7,495 nucleotides of DNA from Desulfatirhabdium sp964549995. Its GTDB lineage: Bacteria; Desulfobacterota; Desulfobacteria; Desulfobacterales; Desulfatirhabdiaceae. The stretch's first letter is position 1. Every line of letters begins with the position of its first letter. The stretch is taken from contig CAZJXF010000153.1 in assembly GCA_964549995.1 (NCBI GenBank), positions 1 to 7,495 of the forward strand, in the 5' to 3' direction. The notes under the pieces are model-generated. The model was not told the origin of the DNA. It saw nothing but the letters and a program-made list of their open reading frames with translations, and made no database searches. Below, one piece after another: positions 1 through 5,747 of this stretch. A program made the position numbers and the translations under genes.

Positions 1-97
1 GATCTCCGGCTGCTTCAAACACGTTTCCGCTGCTTCGCAAAACACCACCCGCCCGCCTGCTGGAAGCCCGGCATTGGAAGGAAATCGGTAAGAGGCG

Positions 98-117
98 ACT
101 TTTTGCGAATCCATCAT
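98..117 (+). repeat. Dispersed 20-bp repeat, copy 1
   Basis: The sequence actttttgcgaatccatcat matches the reverse complement of 7380-7399 at 18 of 20 positions; the only differences are two adjacent bases in the middle. It reads in the same direction as the transporter operon and lies about 130 nt before that operon's first start codon. The high identity in two unrelated upstream regions suggests a dispersed intergenic element rather than chance. Its function is unknown. Confidence 0.6.
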
Positions 118-157
118 CCATGGGAAATCTTGAAAATGGAGGCAATGGGCAATAGTC

Positions 158-190
158 GATGCGTTTTTGGCACGCATCCATCTTATGGAT
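158..190 (+). repeat. Two overlapping inverted repeats in the leader
   Basis: A 7-bp perfect inverted repeat (GATGCGT at 158-164, ACGCATC at 172-178, 7-nt loop) overlaps a 6-bp one (ATCCAT at 176-181, ATGGAT at 185-190, 3-nt loop). Because they share bases 176-178, the two stems would be mutually exclusive if they formed in RNA. They lie 45-88 nt upstream of the substrate-binding protein start. They could be an operator or leader structure, or chance; no conservation data are available. Confidence 0.3.
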
Positions 191-234
191 TCACGAACAC
201 CCGCTGTCAGAAGCAGGGAATGTTTTGGTTCAAG

Positions 235-240
235 AGGAGG
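235..240 (+). promoter_or_regulatory. Ribosome binding site fixing the first start
   Basis: A perfect AGGAGG lies 5 nt before the ATG at 246. The alternative in-frame ATG at 159 has no purine-rich site before it and would put 29 residues in front of the signal peptide, so 246 is preferred. Confidence 0.85.
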
Positions 241-245
241 CAGAC

Positions 246-1829
246 ATGGGGACATCCACACGATGCCGTGCGATCGTAGGGGGGATGTTGTGCATCCTAT
301 GGATGGCATTTCCACAAACGGTCCTATCTATCGAAAAGTTAGTGGTCGGCACGACGATGGATGTGCGTGGTGTCGACCTGGAGGACTACTATTTTGGTAC
401 CATCAAGCACTTGGTTTCGCACAAAGGGCTTGTTCGCATCACCGAAAACGGCGACATCGAAGCCGATCTTGCCGAACATATCGAATCCGAAAACGGCAGA
501 ATTTGGACATTTCGACTGAAACCGGGCTATCGTTGGCATGACGGTGAGGCAGTCACAGCCTTGGATGCCGCTTTTTCCATCGACTATCTTGTCCGAAAGC
601 TTCCAGTCTACAAAAGCCATTTTTCCATGATCGAAAGGACCGAAATCATCGATGAACGAACACTGCGATTGTATCTGACAAAACCTCATCCCCGATTCCT
701 GGTCAATCTATTGGTGCTTCGGCTTATCCCCAAACATATCTTTGCCGAAGTAACTGATCCCGGAAATTTTTCGGACAAAAGGGCTGCCATCGGATGCGGT
801 CCATATGTCTTTCATAGCCTCGACCCAGCAGCCGGTATTCTGGAGTTCCGGGCCTTTTCTGGCTACCCACGAGGAGAACCAGCGGTCAAACACATTGTTT
901 TTCGGATGTTCAAAAACCCGGACACCCTATATCTTGCCTTGCGAAAAGGGGAAATCGATCTGCCGTACTTCTATGCAGCGGGCACATCCCCCGCCCATCT
1001 TCCTTCCCTCTTGCGCAATCCGAATCTCCATGTTGTAACCATCCCAAACACGGGAGTACCCAATGCCTTGTTTTTAAACACCCATAAGCCACCGCTGGAT
1101 TCCCTTCCATTTCGTAAAGCCATATCCCGCTCAATCCGATATGAGGAAATCGCTCGGCTTCTGGGTGGTGGCTACGGCTCTGTGGCTAACGCAGGATTTG
1201 TTCCTCGCGGCAGTCCGGAATTCATCGAAACCGATCCGCTCGTATACGATCCGAGCCATGCGAAAAAAATTCTCGATCAATTGGGGTATATTGATCGGGA
1301 TGGGGATGGTATTCGCGAAAATAATGGAAGGCCGCTGGAGCTCGAATTGTTGCTGCGACTCGACATCAGCGGAAACGCTCGCCTTGCAGAACTGCTGAAG
1401 GAATATTTTCGAAATGTCGGCATTTCGCTTCGCCTGCGCCCTGCAGACATGGCCATGTTTCGCATCATCAGCGATCAGGACCGCTCCCACACCATGCTTC
1501 TATCCAGAACCACACCATGGGGTATGATGATGTGGGCGGGATGCGGATCAGGGTATCTCGATTTCCGCAATATCGGCTGGTCACTGTGCGATCGAAACGA
1601 TTTTCTGGATATCGTCAATCGGATGAACGACGCCCGAAACGATGCAGATTATCGAAAGGCCGCAGCCGATTTTCAACGTCATCTCGCCACCGAAATCCCC
1701 GTTCTCGCTTTGTACTGGGAACATCTGGCCCAACCCCTTCCCAAACGTTACACGGGATGGAAGATCAATCCCATGTATGGTGTGCTATGGGAAGAAACAT
1801 GGTTCCACCTCCAGGAAACCGCAGGCTGA
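246..1829 (+). CDS. ABC transporter substrate-binding protein, family 5
   Basis: This is a secreted solute-binding protein of the DppA/OppA/NikA family (SBP_bac_5), 527 aa, the usual length. It would capture a peptide, opine, metal chelate or similar solute in the periplasm and pass it to the permeases encoded next. Residues 1-28 form a signal peptide: basic start (TRCR), hydrophobic core (IVGGMLCILWMAF), cleavage probably near 24-28. No clear lipobox is seen, because the only cysteine near the core (C16) lies inside it. Family features follow: the GLV..ENGDIEADLAEHI segment (61-79), the W.F.LKPG..WHDGE box (87-101), GCGPYVF (183-189), the NALFLNT..PPLDSLPFRKAI segment (273-293), and DRDGDGIRENNGRPLEL (350-366). 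Cys433 and Cys448 in the C-terminal lobe could form a disulfide. The gene leads a four-gene plus-strand set and its stop is 4 nt before the first permease start. Family is certain in my view; the substrate is not determinable from sequence. Confidence 0.93.
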   Translation: MGTSTRCRAIVGGMLCILWMAFPQTVLSIEKLVVGTTMDVRGVDLEDYYFGTIKHLVSHKGLVRITENGDIEADLAEHIESENGRIWTFRLKPGYRWHDGEAVTALDAAFSIDYLVRKLPVYKSHFSMIERTEIIDERTLRLYLTKPHPRFLVNLLVLRLIPKHIFAEVTDPGNFSDKRAAIGCGPYVFHSLDPAAGILEFRAFSGYPRGEPAVKHIVFRMFKNPDTLYLALRKGEIDLPYFYAAGTSPAHLPSLLRNPNLHVVTIPNTGVPNALFLNTHKPPLDSLPFRKAISRSIRYEEIARLLGGGYGSVANAGFVPRGSPEFIETDPLVYDPSHAKKILDQLGYIDRDGDGIRENNGRPLELELLLRLDISGNARLAELLKEYFRNVGISLRLRPADMAMFRIISDQDRSHTMLLSRTTPWGMMMWAGCGSGYLDFRNIGWSLCDRNDFLDIVNRMNDARNDADYRKAAADFQRHLATEIPVLALYWEHLAQPLPKRYTGWKINPMYGVLWEETWFHLQETAG

Positions 1830-1833
1830 TGGT

Positions 1834-2823
1834 ATGCATCCTTTGGTATTGCGTTTCGTGCGAATCCTCTTTTGTTTGGTCCTCGTCGTGAGCATCCAGT
1901 TTCTGCTGCCCCGACTGGTCCCGGGAGATCCTGTTCTGATGCTGCTTGGACCCGAAGCTGCCATACTGAGTCAACACGATATCGAGTTACTTCGGCGAGA
2001 ATACGGCATAGATCGTTCTTGGATCCATCAATACGCCATGCATTGGAAAAACATCCTTCGGGGAAACACTGGTTACTCCTTTCACCGCAAACAACCCGTA
2101 TCAAGCATCATCGCCGAACATCTGGGCCGCACCCTCTGGATGGTCTTGCCTGCCGTCATCCTGAGCATTGCATTGGCATTGATGCTGGGCACATGGTGCG
2201 GATGGAAGGCCGCTACGGTTTTCGACGGCATCCTGAGCACTACAGCCGTTTTCGGTTCTTGTCTGCCGCCTTTTCTGCTCGGCATGATCCTGCTGGACAT
2301 TTTTGGATTTCACTTGGGATGGGTGTCGTTAGCCGGATTTTTTCCAACGGTCGAAGCCCGAAATGCACACTGGTGGGCTCAAGTGCTGCACATCCTCCAT
2401 TATCTTGCCCTGCCGATTCTCACTCTCACCTTGACCCATCTGGGTGGACTGGTATTGATGATGCGCAATTCAGCCGCACGCTTCCGCAACGAGCCCTTTG
2501 TGACCTTTGCCATGGCTAGGGGGATTTCCTTCTGGCGCGTCAAATTCGTTCATGTGCTTGCTGCCGCATCACCGCCATTTCTCCACATGGCTGCCCTTCA
2601 TCTGGGTTTCGTGGCTTCGGGGGCCGTGGTCATTGAACGGGTTTTCTCCATCCCAGGGATGGGCACCCTGATTTTAGAGGCGGCATCCCACCGCGATTAT
2701 CCGTTGCTGCAAGGATGTTTTTTTGTCCTTTCTCTGATCGTAATGGGTCTCAATCTATTCGCGGATGCCGTTTCGGCATGGTTGGATCCACGGGAGAAAA
2801 CCGCTCCGCAAAGGACGATATGA
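1834..2823 (+). CDS. ABC transporter permease, DppB-like
   Basis: Inner-membrane permease of the DppB/OppB/NikB type, 329 aa, normal length for the family. About six membrane segments can be placed by hydrophobicity (near 8-27, 102-124, 133-157, 189-211, 245-268 and 292-312). Family marks are LVPGDPV (28-34) after the first helix, a long periplasmic stretch with REYGID (55-60), the cytoplasmic EAA-type loop around 221-240 (FVTFAMARGISFWRVKFVHV) that docks the ATPase, and VFSIPGMGTLILEAA..RDYPLLQG (270-294), diagnostic for this branch. The ATG at 1834 is chosen because it puts the first helix at the N-terminus. The frame is open further upstream, back to an ATG at 1642, but that part lies inside the preceding gene. 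A CAGG stretch 8 nt before the ATG is a modest ribosome site. Translation is probably coupled to the gene before it. It should pair with the DppC-like permease that follows. Confidence 0.92.
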   Translation: MHPLVLRFVRILFCLVLVVSIQFLLPRLVPGDPVLMLLGPEAAILSQHDIELLRREYGIDRSWIHQYAMHWKNILRGNTGYSFHRKQPVSSIIAEHLGRTLWMVLPAVILSIALALMLGTWCGWKAATVFDGILSTTAVFGSCLPPFLLGMILLDIFGFHLGWVSLAGFFPTVEARNAHWWAQVLHILHYLALPILTLTLTHLGGLVLMMRNSAARFRNEPFVTFAMARGISFWRVKFVHVLAAASPPFLHMAALHLGFVASGAVVIERVFSIPGMGTLILEAASHRDYPLLQGCFFVLSLIVMGLNLFADAVSAWLDPREKTAPQRTI

Positions 2824-3656
2824 ACTCACAGAAATTGCGATCTTCCAAGGCATGGATGATCGGCGGATGGTTATGCCTGCTTCCAGCCGTAGCCGCCGCG
2901 CTGTGGAGTGCCACGCTCGATCCTACCATGGTTCAGGAAAGGCATGTTCCTTTCCAGCCTCCGACAGGTTCACATCTGTTGGGCACAGACGATCTGGGAT
3001 ACGATATTTTCCTTCAGCTTTGCGTTTCCGCTGAGATTTCCCTTTCCGTAGGCATTCTGGCAGGAGGACTCTCGGTGGTGCTCGGGACAGCGATCGGGAT
3101 GATGGCCGGATTTTTCGGCAATGTTTCCCGTGAGTGGCTTACGGGATGGATCGATGCTGTGCTGCTCATTCCGATGGTACCGTTTCTCATGCTCCTTTCG
3201 GTTTATCTGGGACAGCACACGGAAACCATGATTTTTGCCTTCGTGCTCGTCGGTTGGTGTGGAACAGCAAGGGCCGTTCGAGCCAAAGTCCTTCAACTTC
3301 GAACAACCTCCTGGATCGAGGCACTAAAGGGACTCGGCCTATCCCAATCCCGAATTCTGTTGCGTCATGTCCTTCCCAACGTGTGGGATGTCGTTTCGGC
3401 CAAATTTATCACCTCCTGCGCAAGTGCCATGATCGCAGAGGCATCCTTGAGTTTTTTGGGGTTGGGTGATCCGATTCGGTCGAGCTGGGGAAAGATGGTC
3501 CACGATGCATTTCAGCGCGGAGGATTCGCCAACGGAATGGTTTATTGGTATGTGCCGCCAGGATTGTGCATTGCCTTCTGTACGTTTGGTTTGATGCTTA
3601 TCGGTATCCATATCGAAAATAGGGCAACGATCGAGACGGATGTATCTCCGGAATAG
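2820..3656 (+). CDS. ABC transporter permease, DppC-like
   Basis: Second inner-membrane permease, DppC/OppC/NikC type, 278 aa, typical length. Membrane segments are visible near 12-30, 72-97, 108-130, 133-150, 190-209 and 240-262. The signature LLGTDDLGYDIF (53-64) is the usual DppC entry motif. The EAA loop is clear at 165-187 (IEALKGLGLSQSRILLRHVLPN), the contact site for an ATP-binding subunit, and is followed by AEASLSFLGLGDP..SSWGKM (206-226), also diagnostic. The start ATG overlaps the stop of the DppB-like gene as ATGA, with AAGGA 4 nt before it, so the two are translationally coupled. In most such operons one or two ATPase genes (DppD/DppF) follow; here the next gene is a methyltransferase. 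The intact EAA loops argue that a working ATPase partner exists elsewhere in the genome. Confidence 0.92.
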   Translation: MNSQKLRSSKAWMIGGWLCLLPAVAAALWSATLDPTMVQERHVPFQPPTGSHLLGTDDLGYDIFLQLCVSAEISLSVGILAGGLSVVLGTAIGMMAGFFGNVSREWLTGWIDAVLLIPMVPFLMLLSVYLGQHTETMIFAFVLVGWCGTARAVRAKVLQLRTTSWIEALKGLGLSQSRILLRHVLPNVWDVVSAKFITSCASAMIAEASLSFLGLGDPIRSSWGKMVHDAFQRGGFANGMVYWYVPPGLCIAFCTFGLMLIGIHIENRATIETDVSPE

Positions 3657-3739
3657 GTGGGTCCCACAATAGCGACCTTCTAAAAAACGGAGATGAGCCG
3701 ATACAGGCAAGATGTAGCAGATAGGAGACAAATGTTACT

Positions 3740-4597
3740 ATGGAATTTTCCGGTGATATATTCTGTTCCACCAATTGGGAGCATGTTTGGGAGACCTATC
3801 GCAACGGTTCCATCCTCCGAACCACTCAGGAAAAGAAACCTGAACTCTGGAAGCAATTCTTCGATCACATCAGCGGCATCTGGGACGAAATGTCAGGAAA
3901 TGGCTCAACGCTTTCCAAAATCGTTGTCGATCATCTTCTGAAAAACACTGTAATCGGTCCAGGAAAAACCGCCCTGGATATCGGCTGTGGTCCGGGATCC
4001 CTGAGCCTTTGTCTGGCCAGGCAGGGGGTCCGAGTCACAGCCTTGGATTACAGCCCAGCAATGATTCAAATTCTTCAACACGCCTGTGCCGCTAATGACC
4101 GTCTCCATGTTTCGCCTTACCTCATAGACTGGGCTCGGTTCAGCACAAAGGATCGTTTCGATCTTGTCATCGCATCCCATTTTCCGGATGTCATGTGTCC
4201 CAACGGCATCGAACGGATGGAATCCTTCTCGATCGGTTATTGTGCCCTGGTATTGGGTTGGGGTAAAGAGCCGTTTCCGATACGGGAAAAGTTGTGGAAA
4301 GCCTTGATGGAAAAACCCCTGCCGAAACCTGGAGGGCACCTCCTGTTTGCCTTCAACCACTTGATGACTTCAGGCCGATATCCAAACGTCTATCACCTTG
4401 AAGTACCCATTGAAATGGATATCGCGCTATCAACGATTCGGGAATATTACATCCAATATTTCGGGATCTTTGGTATCCAAGAATCCTTTGTAACGGAAGC
4501 CATTGACCACCTGCCCGCCGAATGGTTTCCAAACCAGCGGTTCTGCGCTTCCGGCACCCTGCACGCCGCCTTGATTTGGTGGAGAGCAACCCGGTAG
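3740..4597 (+). CDS. Class I SAM-dependent methyltransferase
   Basis: Cytoplasmic Rossmann-fold methyltransferase, 285 aa. Motif I, the SAM-binding loop, is ALDIGCGPGSL at 78-88; the acidic residue binding the SAM ribose is probably D103 in ALDYSP; an IDW (129-131) takes the motif III region; FDLVIASHF (140-148) is motif IV; and KPGGHLLFAF (196-205) is the post-catalytic strand. The N-terminal 70 residues, including IWDEMS (47-52), form the lid common in UbiE/UPF-type small-molecule methyltransferases. Between motif IV and the KPGG strand lies a segment with GYCALVLGWGKEPFP (166-180) that I do not recognise from well-known enzymes and that may form part of the acceptor site. Seven cysteines are spread along the chain. 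The start ATG has AGGAG 12 nt upstream (3723-3727), a slightly long spacing; an in-frame TAG at 3722 rules out a longer protein. Same strand and 83 nt after the permease, so co-transcription is likely. The acceptor substrate is unknown, plausibly the imported solute or a metal chelator. Confidence 0.88.
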   Translation: MEFSGDIFCSTNWEHVWETYRNGSILRTTQEKKPELWKQFFDHISGIWDEMSGNGSTLSKIVVDHLLKNTVIGPGKTALDIGCGPGSLSLCLARQGVRVTALDYSPAMIQILQHACAANDRLHVSPYLIDWARFSTKDRFDLVIASHFPDVMCPNGIERMESFSIGYCALVLGWGKEPFPIREKLWKALMEKPLPKPGGHLLFAFNHLMTSGRYPNVYHLEVPIEMDIALSTIREYYIQYFGIFGIQESFVTEAIDHLPAEWFPNQRFCASGTLHAALIWWRATR

Positions 4598-4660
4598 TTC
4601 TTCCTTATCCTGCCACTTTCTGGCAATATACCACCGTTTTGACCATGGGGTTTTTCATCA

Positions 4661-4686
4661 AGCCATCACCATGTTCGGTGAAGGCT
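4661..4686 (+). repeat. Imperfect hairpin, 9 bp with one mismatch
   Basis: Arms AGCC-A-TCACC (4661-4670) and GGTGA-A-GGCT (4677-4686) pair except for one A/A opposition, around a 6-nt loop. No T-run follows on the plus strand, and on the minus strand the hairpin is followed by an A-rich run, so it is not a normal intrinsic terminator. It could contribute to 3'-end protection of the methyltransferase transcript, or be chance. Confidence 0.35.
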
Positions 4687-4761
4687 GACAGGTTTGAAAA
4701 AGTCAGATACTCTATCGAACATATTCAAATTTCAGGAAAAGGGAAGAGGAAGGAGGATCGG

Positions 4762-4785
4762 ATGGAAACGTTTTGGTTTTGTTAG
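4762..4785 (+). CDS. Possible seven-codon mini-ORF (METFWFC)
   Basis: AAGGAGG ends 5 nt before an ATG at 4762, a near-ideal initiation site. The frame reads M-E-T-F-W-F-C and stops at a TAG that is part of the palindrome beginning at 4779. There is no gene downstream on this strand for a leader peptide to control, because the next gene is on the minus strand. The simplest reading is a relict start of a gene cut off by insertion of the palindrome, or a coincidence of purine-rich sequence. A functional peptide cannot be excluded. Confidence 0.2.
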   Translation: METFWFC

Positions 4786-4813
4786 GGGCGTCCCACCGGG
4801 GCGCCCCTAACAA
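4779..4813. repeat. Long REP-like palindrome
   Basis: Arms TTGTTAGGGGCG (4779-4790) and CGCCCCTAACAA (4802-4813) are perfect complements. Inside them T4791 and G4801 can form a wobble pair and CCC/GGG pair further, leaving the loop ACC. The full stem is therefore 16 bp with a 3-nt loop, too good to be chance. GC-rich stems of the GGGGCG...CGCCCC kind are a common class of interspersed palindromic repeats in environmental bacteria. It lacks a T-tract on either strand, so a terminator role would be non-canonical. Its place between convergent genes fits the usual location of REP-type elements. Confidence 0.8.
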
Positions 4814-4932
4814 GGTTGAGCGCCAACCACCTTCTGGAACCATTGCAGGAAATGACGCAACCTTTTGCGATACAATCCCCCAGTCTTTCAACTTCCCCAC
4901 GAGGAAGGAGATGAAAGGAAGAGCGAAACCCC

Positions 4933-5724
4933 TTAAAAAATCCCTCCGATCTGCGTTGCGGCCATCTGGATCAGCTTCGGCATCGCCTCGTCAATGTTCA
5001 GCCCGATCTGAATGGCCTTGGCCGCCACACCGGCCGTATAGATTTTCGTTCCGGCCTTTCCGCTCGATACGGACTTGACGGTCGTGGAACCGGTCGGGGC
5101 ATTGGCCTTGCTGCCGATACCGCCCAATGTCTTGGATTCACTGGTGACGGTGGTTTTGCTCACCTGCTGATCGATGATATCCTGATCTTCGGTCAGTCGC
5201 TCGGTCAGCTGGAAATCGATGACTGCCACAGCCGTCTTGGGCCGCGTCATCATGTCTGCCGCGAAACCGATTCCGGCACCTACCACGCCTCCGATGATGC
5301 CGCCTGCGGTACTGTGTCTGGACCCCCCAAGTCCGATACCCGCCAGAGCACCGGCCACTGCACCCGTTCCGGCCCCCTCGAACGTTAGATCATCCTTCCA
5401 TTCCCCGACATATCGAATGTTCGCCTGAAGAATGTAGGTCGCTTCCCGGACCGACTGGACAACCCTATATCCCTTGGACACGAGATTGGATGTCACCCAT
5501 TCTTGAAAAGACGCACTGGCCGCCTGATAGCTGCTCGTATTCTGGGTCTTGATGTAGACGGTCTTGGGCGCATCCGTCGGTGTCAGGAAAATCGTTTCGC
5601 TCATCGCCACATCCGTCTGCATCTGACTGTAGTCTACGCTTCGTTGAATCGGGGCACAGGCCGCCAAACCAACGATCACGATTAGAACAGCCATACAACA
5701 ACCGCTTCTCCGCATTCGCATCAT
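4933..5724 (-). CDS. traT-like: TraT-family outer-membrane lipoprotein
   Basis: 263-aa lipoprotein of the TraT complement-resistance family; plasmid TraT (about 240 aa) acts in surface exclusion and serum resistance, and chromosomal homologues are of unproven role. Residues 1-22 are a lipoprotein signal: basic start (MMRMRR), hydrophobic core (MAVLIVIVG), lipobox L-A-A-C with Cys23 as the lipidated residue and Ala at +2, which favours the outer membrane. The family core starts with MSETIFLTP (41-49) and KTVYIKTQNTSS (54-65). ATYILQANI (95-103) precedes a glycine-rich zipper segment (about 117-153, repeated GxxxG), the presumed membrane-inserting part, then a conserved ADMM (155-158). The C-terminal domain includes AVAVIDFQLTER (165-176) and a K..IGLNIDEAMPKL stretch near the end. 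Start at 5724 is chosen for AGGAGG at 5730-5735; the in-frame ATG at 5778 would lie inside pxpC. It follows pxpC by 23 nt on the same strand. Confidence 0.88.
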   Translation of the reverse strand: MMRMRRSGCCMAVLIVIVGLAACAPIQRSVDYSQMQTDVAMSETIFLTPTDAPKTVYIKTQNTSSYQAASASFQEWVTSNLVSKGYRVVQSVREATYILQANIRYVGEWKDDLTFEGAGTGAVAGALAGIGLGGSRHSTAGGIIGGVVGAGIGFAADMMTRPKTAVAVIDFQLTERLTEDQDIIDQQVSKTTVTSESKTLGGIGSKANAPTGSTTVKSVSSGKAGTKIYTAGVAAKAIQIGLNIDEAMPKLIQMAATQIGGIF

Positions 5725-5729
5725 GTATT

Positions 5730-5735
5730 CCTCCT
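5730..5735 (-). promoter_or_regulatory. Ribosome binding site of the traT-like gene
   Basis: Read on the minus strand this is a perfect AGGAGG with a 5-nt spacer to the ATG at 5724. It lies in the 23-nt gap after the pxpC stop and decides the lipoprotein start, which also gives a textbook lipoprotein signal peptide. Confidence 0.85.
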
Positions 5736-5747
5736 GAACCGTTTGGG

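Larger units (their letters stand above)
1..245. other. Left-edge region with no recognised gene
   Basis: No gene is recognised ahead of the transporter. On the plus strand one frame is open from base 3 to a TAG at 153-155 (50 residues) and another is open from base 1 to about 279. Neither shows the C-terminal features of an oligopeptide-transporter ATPase (no HPYT-like or cysteine-rich tail), and neither resembles a family I know. A minus-strand frame across 1-158 is also open but unrecognised. The region holds a copy of a dispersed repeat (98-117), two inverted repeats (158-190), and the ribosome binding site of the first gene (235-240). No convincing -35/-10 pair was found: a TTGAAA at 130-135 has no good -10 partner. 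Confidence 0.5.
4598..4932. other. Convergent intergenic gap without a convincing gene
   Basis: This 335-nt stretch separates the plus-strand transporter set from the minus-strand oxoprolinase/traT set. It holds a weak 5-bp inverted repeat right after the methyltransferase (TGCCA 4611-4615, TGGCA 4621-4625), a hairpin at 4661-4686, a seven-codon frame with a good ribosome site (4762-4785), a strong palindrome (4779-4813), and small 5-bp stems at 4814-4828, 4856-4869 and 4892-4907. None is followed by a T-run on the strand that would need it, so no standard intrinsic terminator can be assigned for either operon. A 10-mer GAGGAAGGAG occurs twice (4746-4755 and 4901-4910). Confidence 0.6.

Noticed and set aside
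3..155. C-terminus of an upstream transporter ATPase
   Set aside because: The open plus-strand frame has none of the usual ATPase tail features; it may be non-coding.
159..245. Longer N-terminus for the binding protein from the ATG at 159
   Set aside because: No ribosome site precedes it and the extra 29 residues would bury the signal peptide; ATG 246 has a perfect AGGAGG.
1293..1325. Calcium-binding DxDxDG loop in the binding protein (residues 350-358)
   Set aside because: A DGDG-type turn at this place is common in family-5 binding proteins, and the later EF-hand ligand positions are not met.
3657..3667. GTGGGTCCCAC palindrome as a terminator after the DppC-like gene
   Set aside because: Only one unpaired base would be left for the loop and no T-run follows; the methyltransferase probably continues the operon.
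4694..4725. Promoter with TTGAAA at 4694-4699
   Set aside because: No acceptable -10 hexamer at 16-18 nt; only AT-rich sequence at wrong spacing, and no gene follows on that strand.
5277..5380. Gly/Ala repeat in the lipoprotein as a tandem DNA repeat
   Set aside because: The glycine zipper is protein-level; the codons vary and there is no direct nucleotide repeat.
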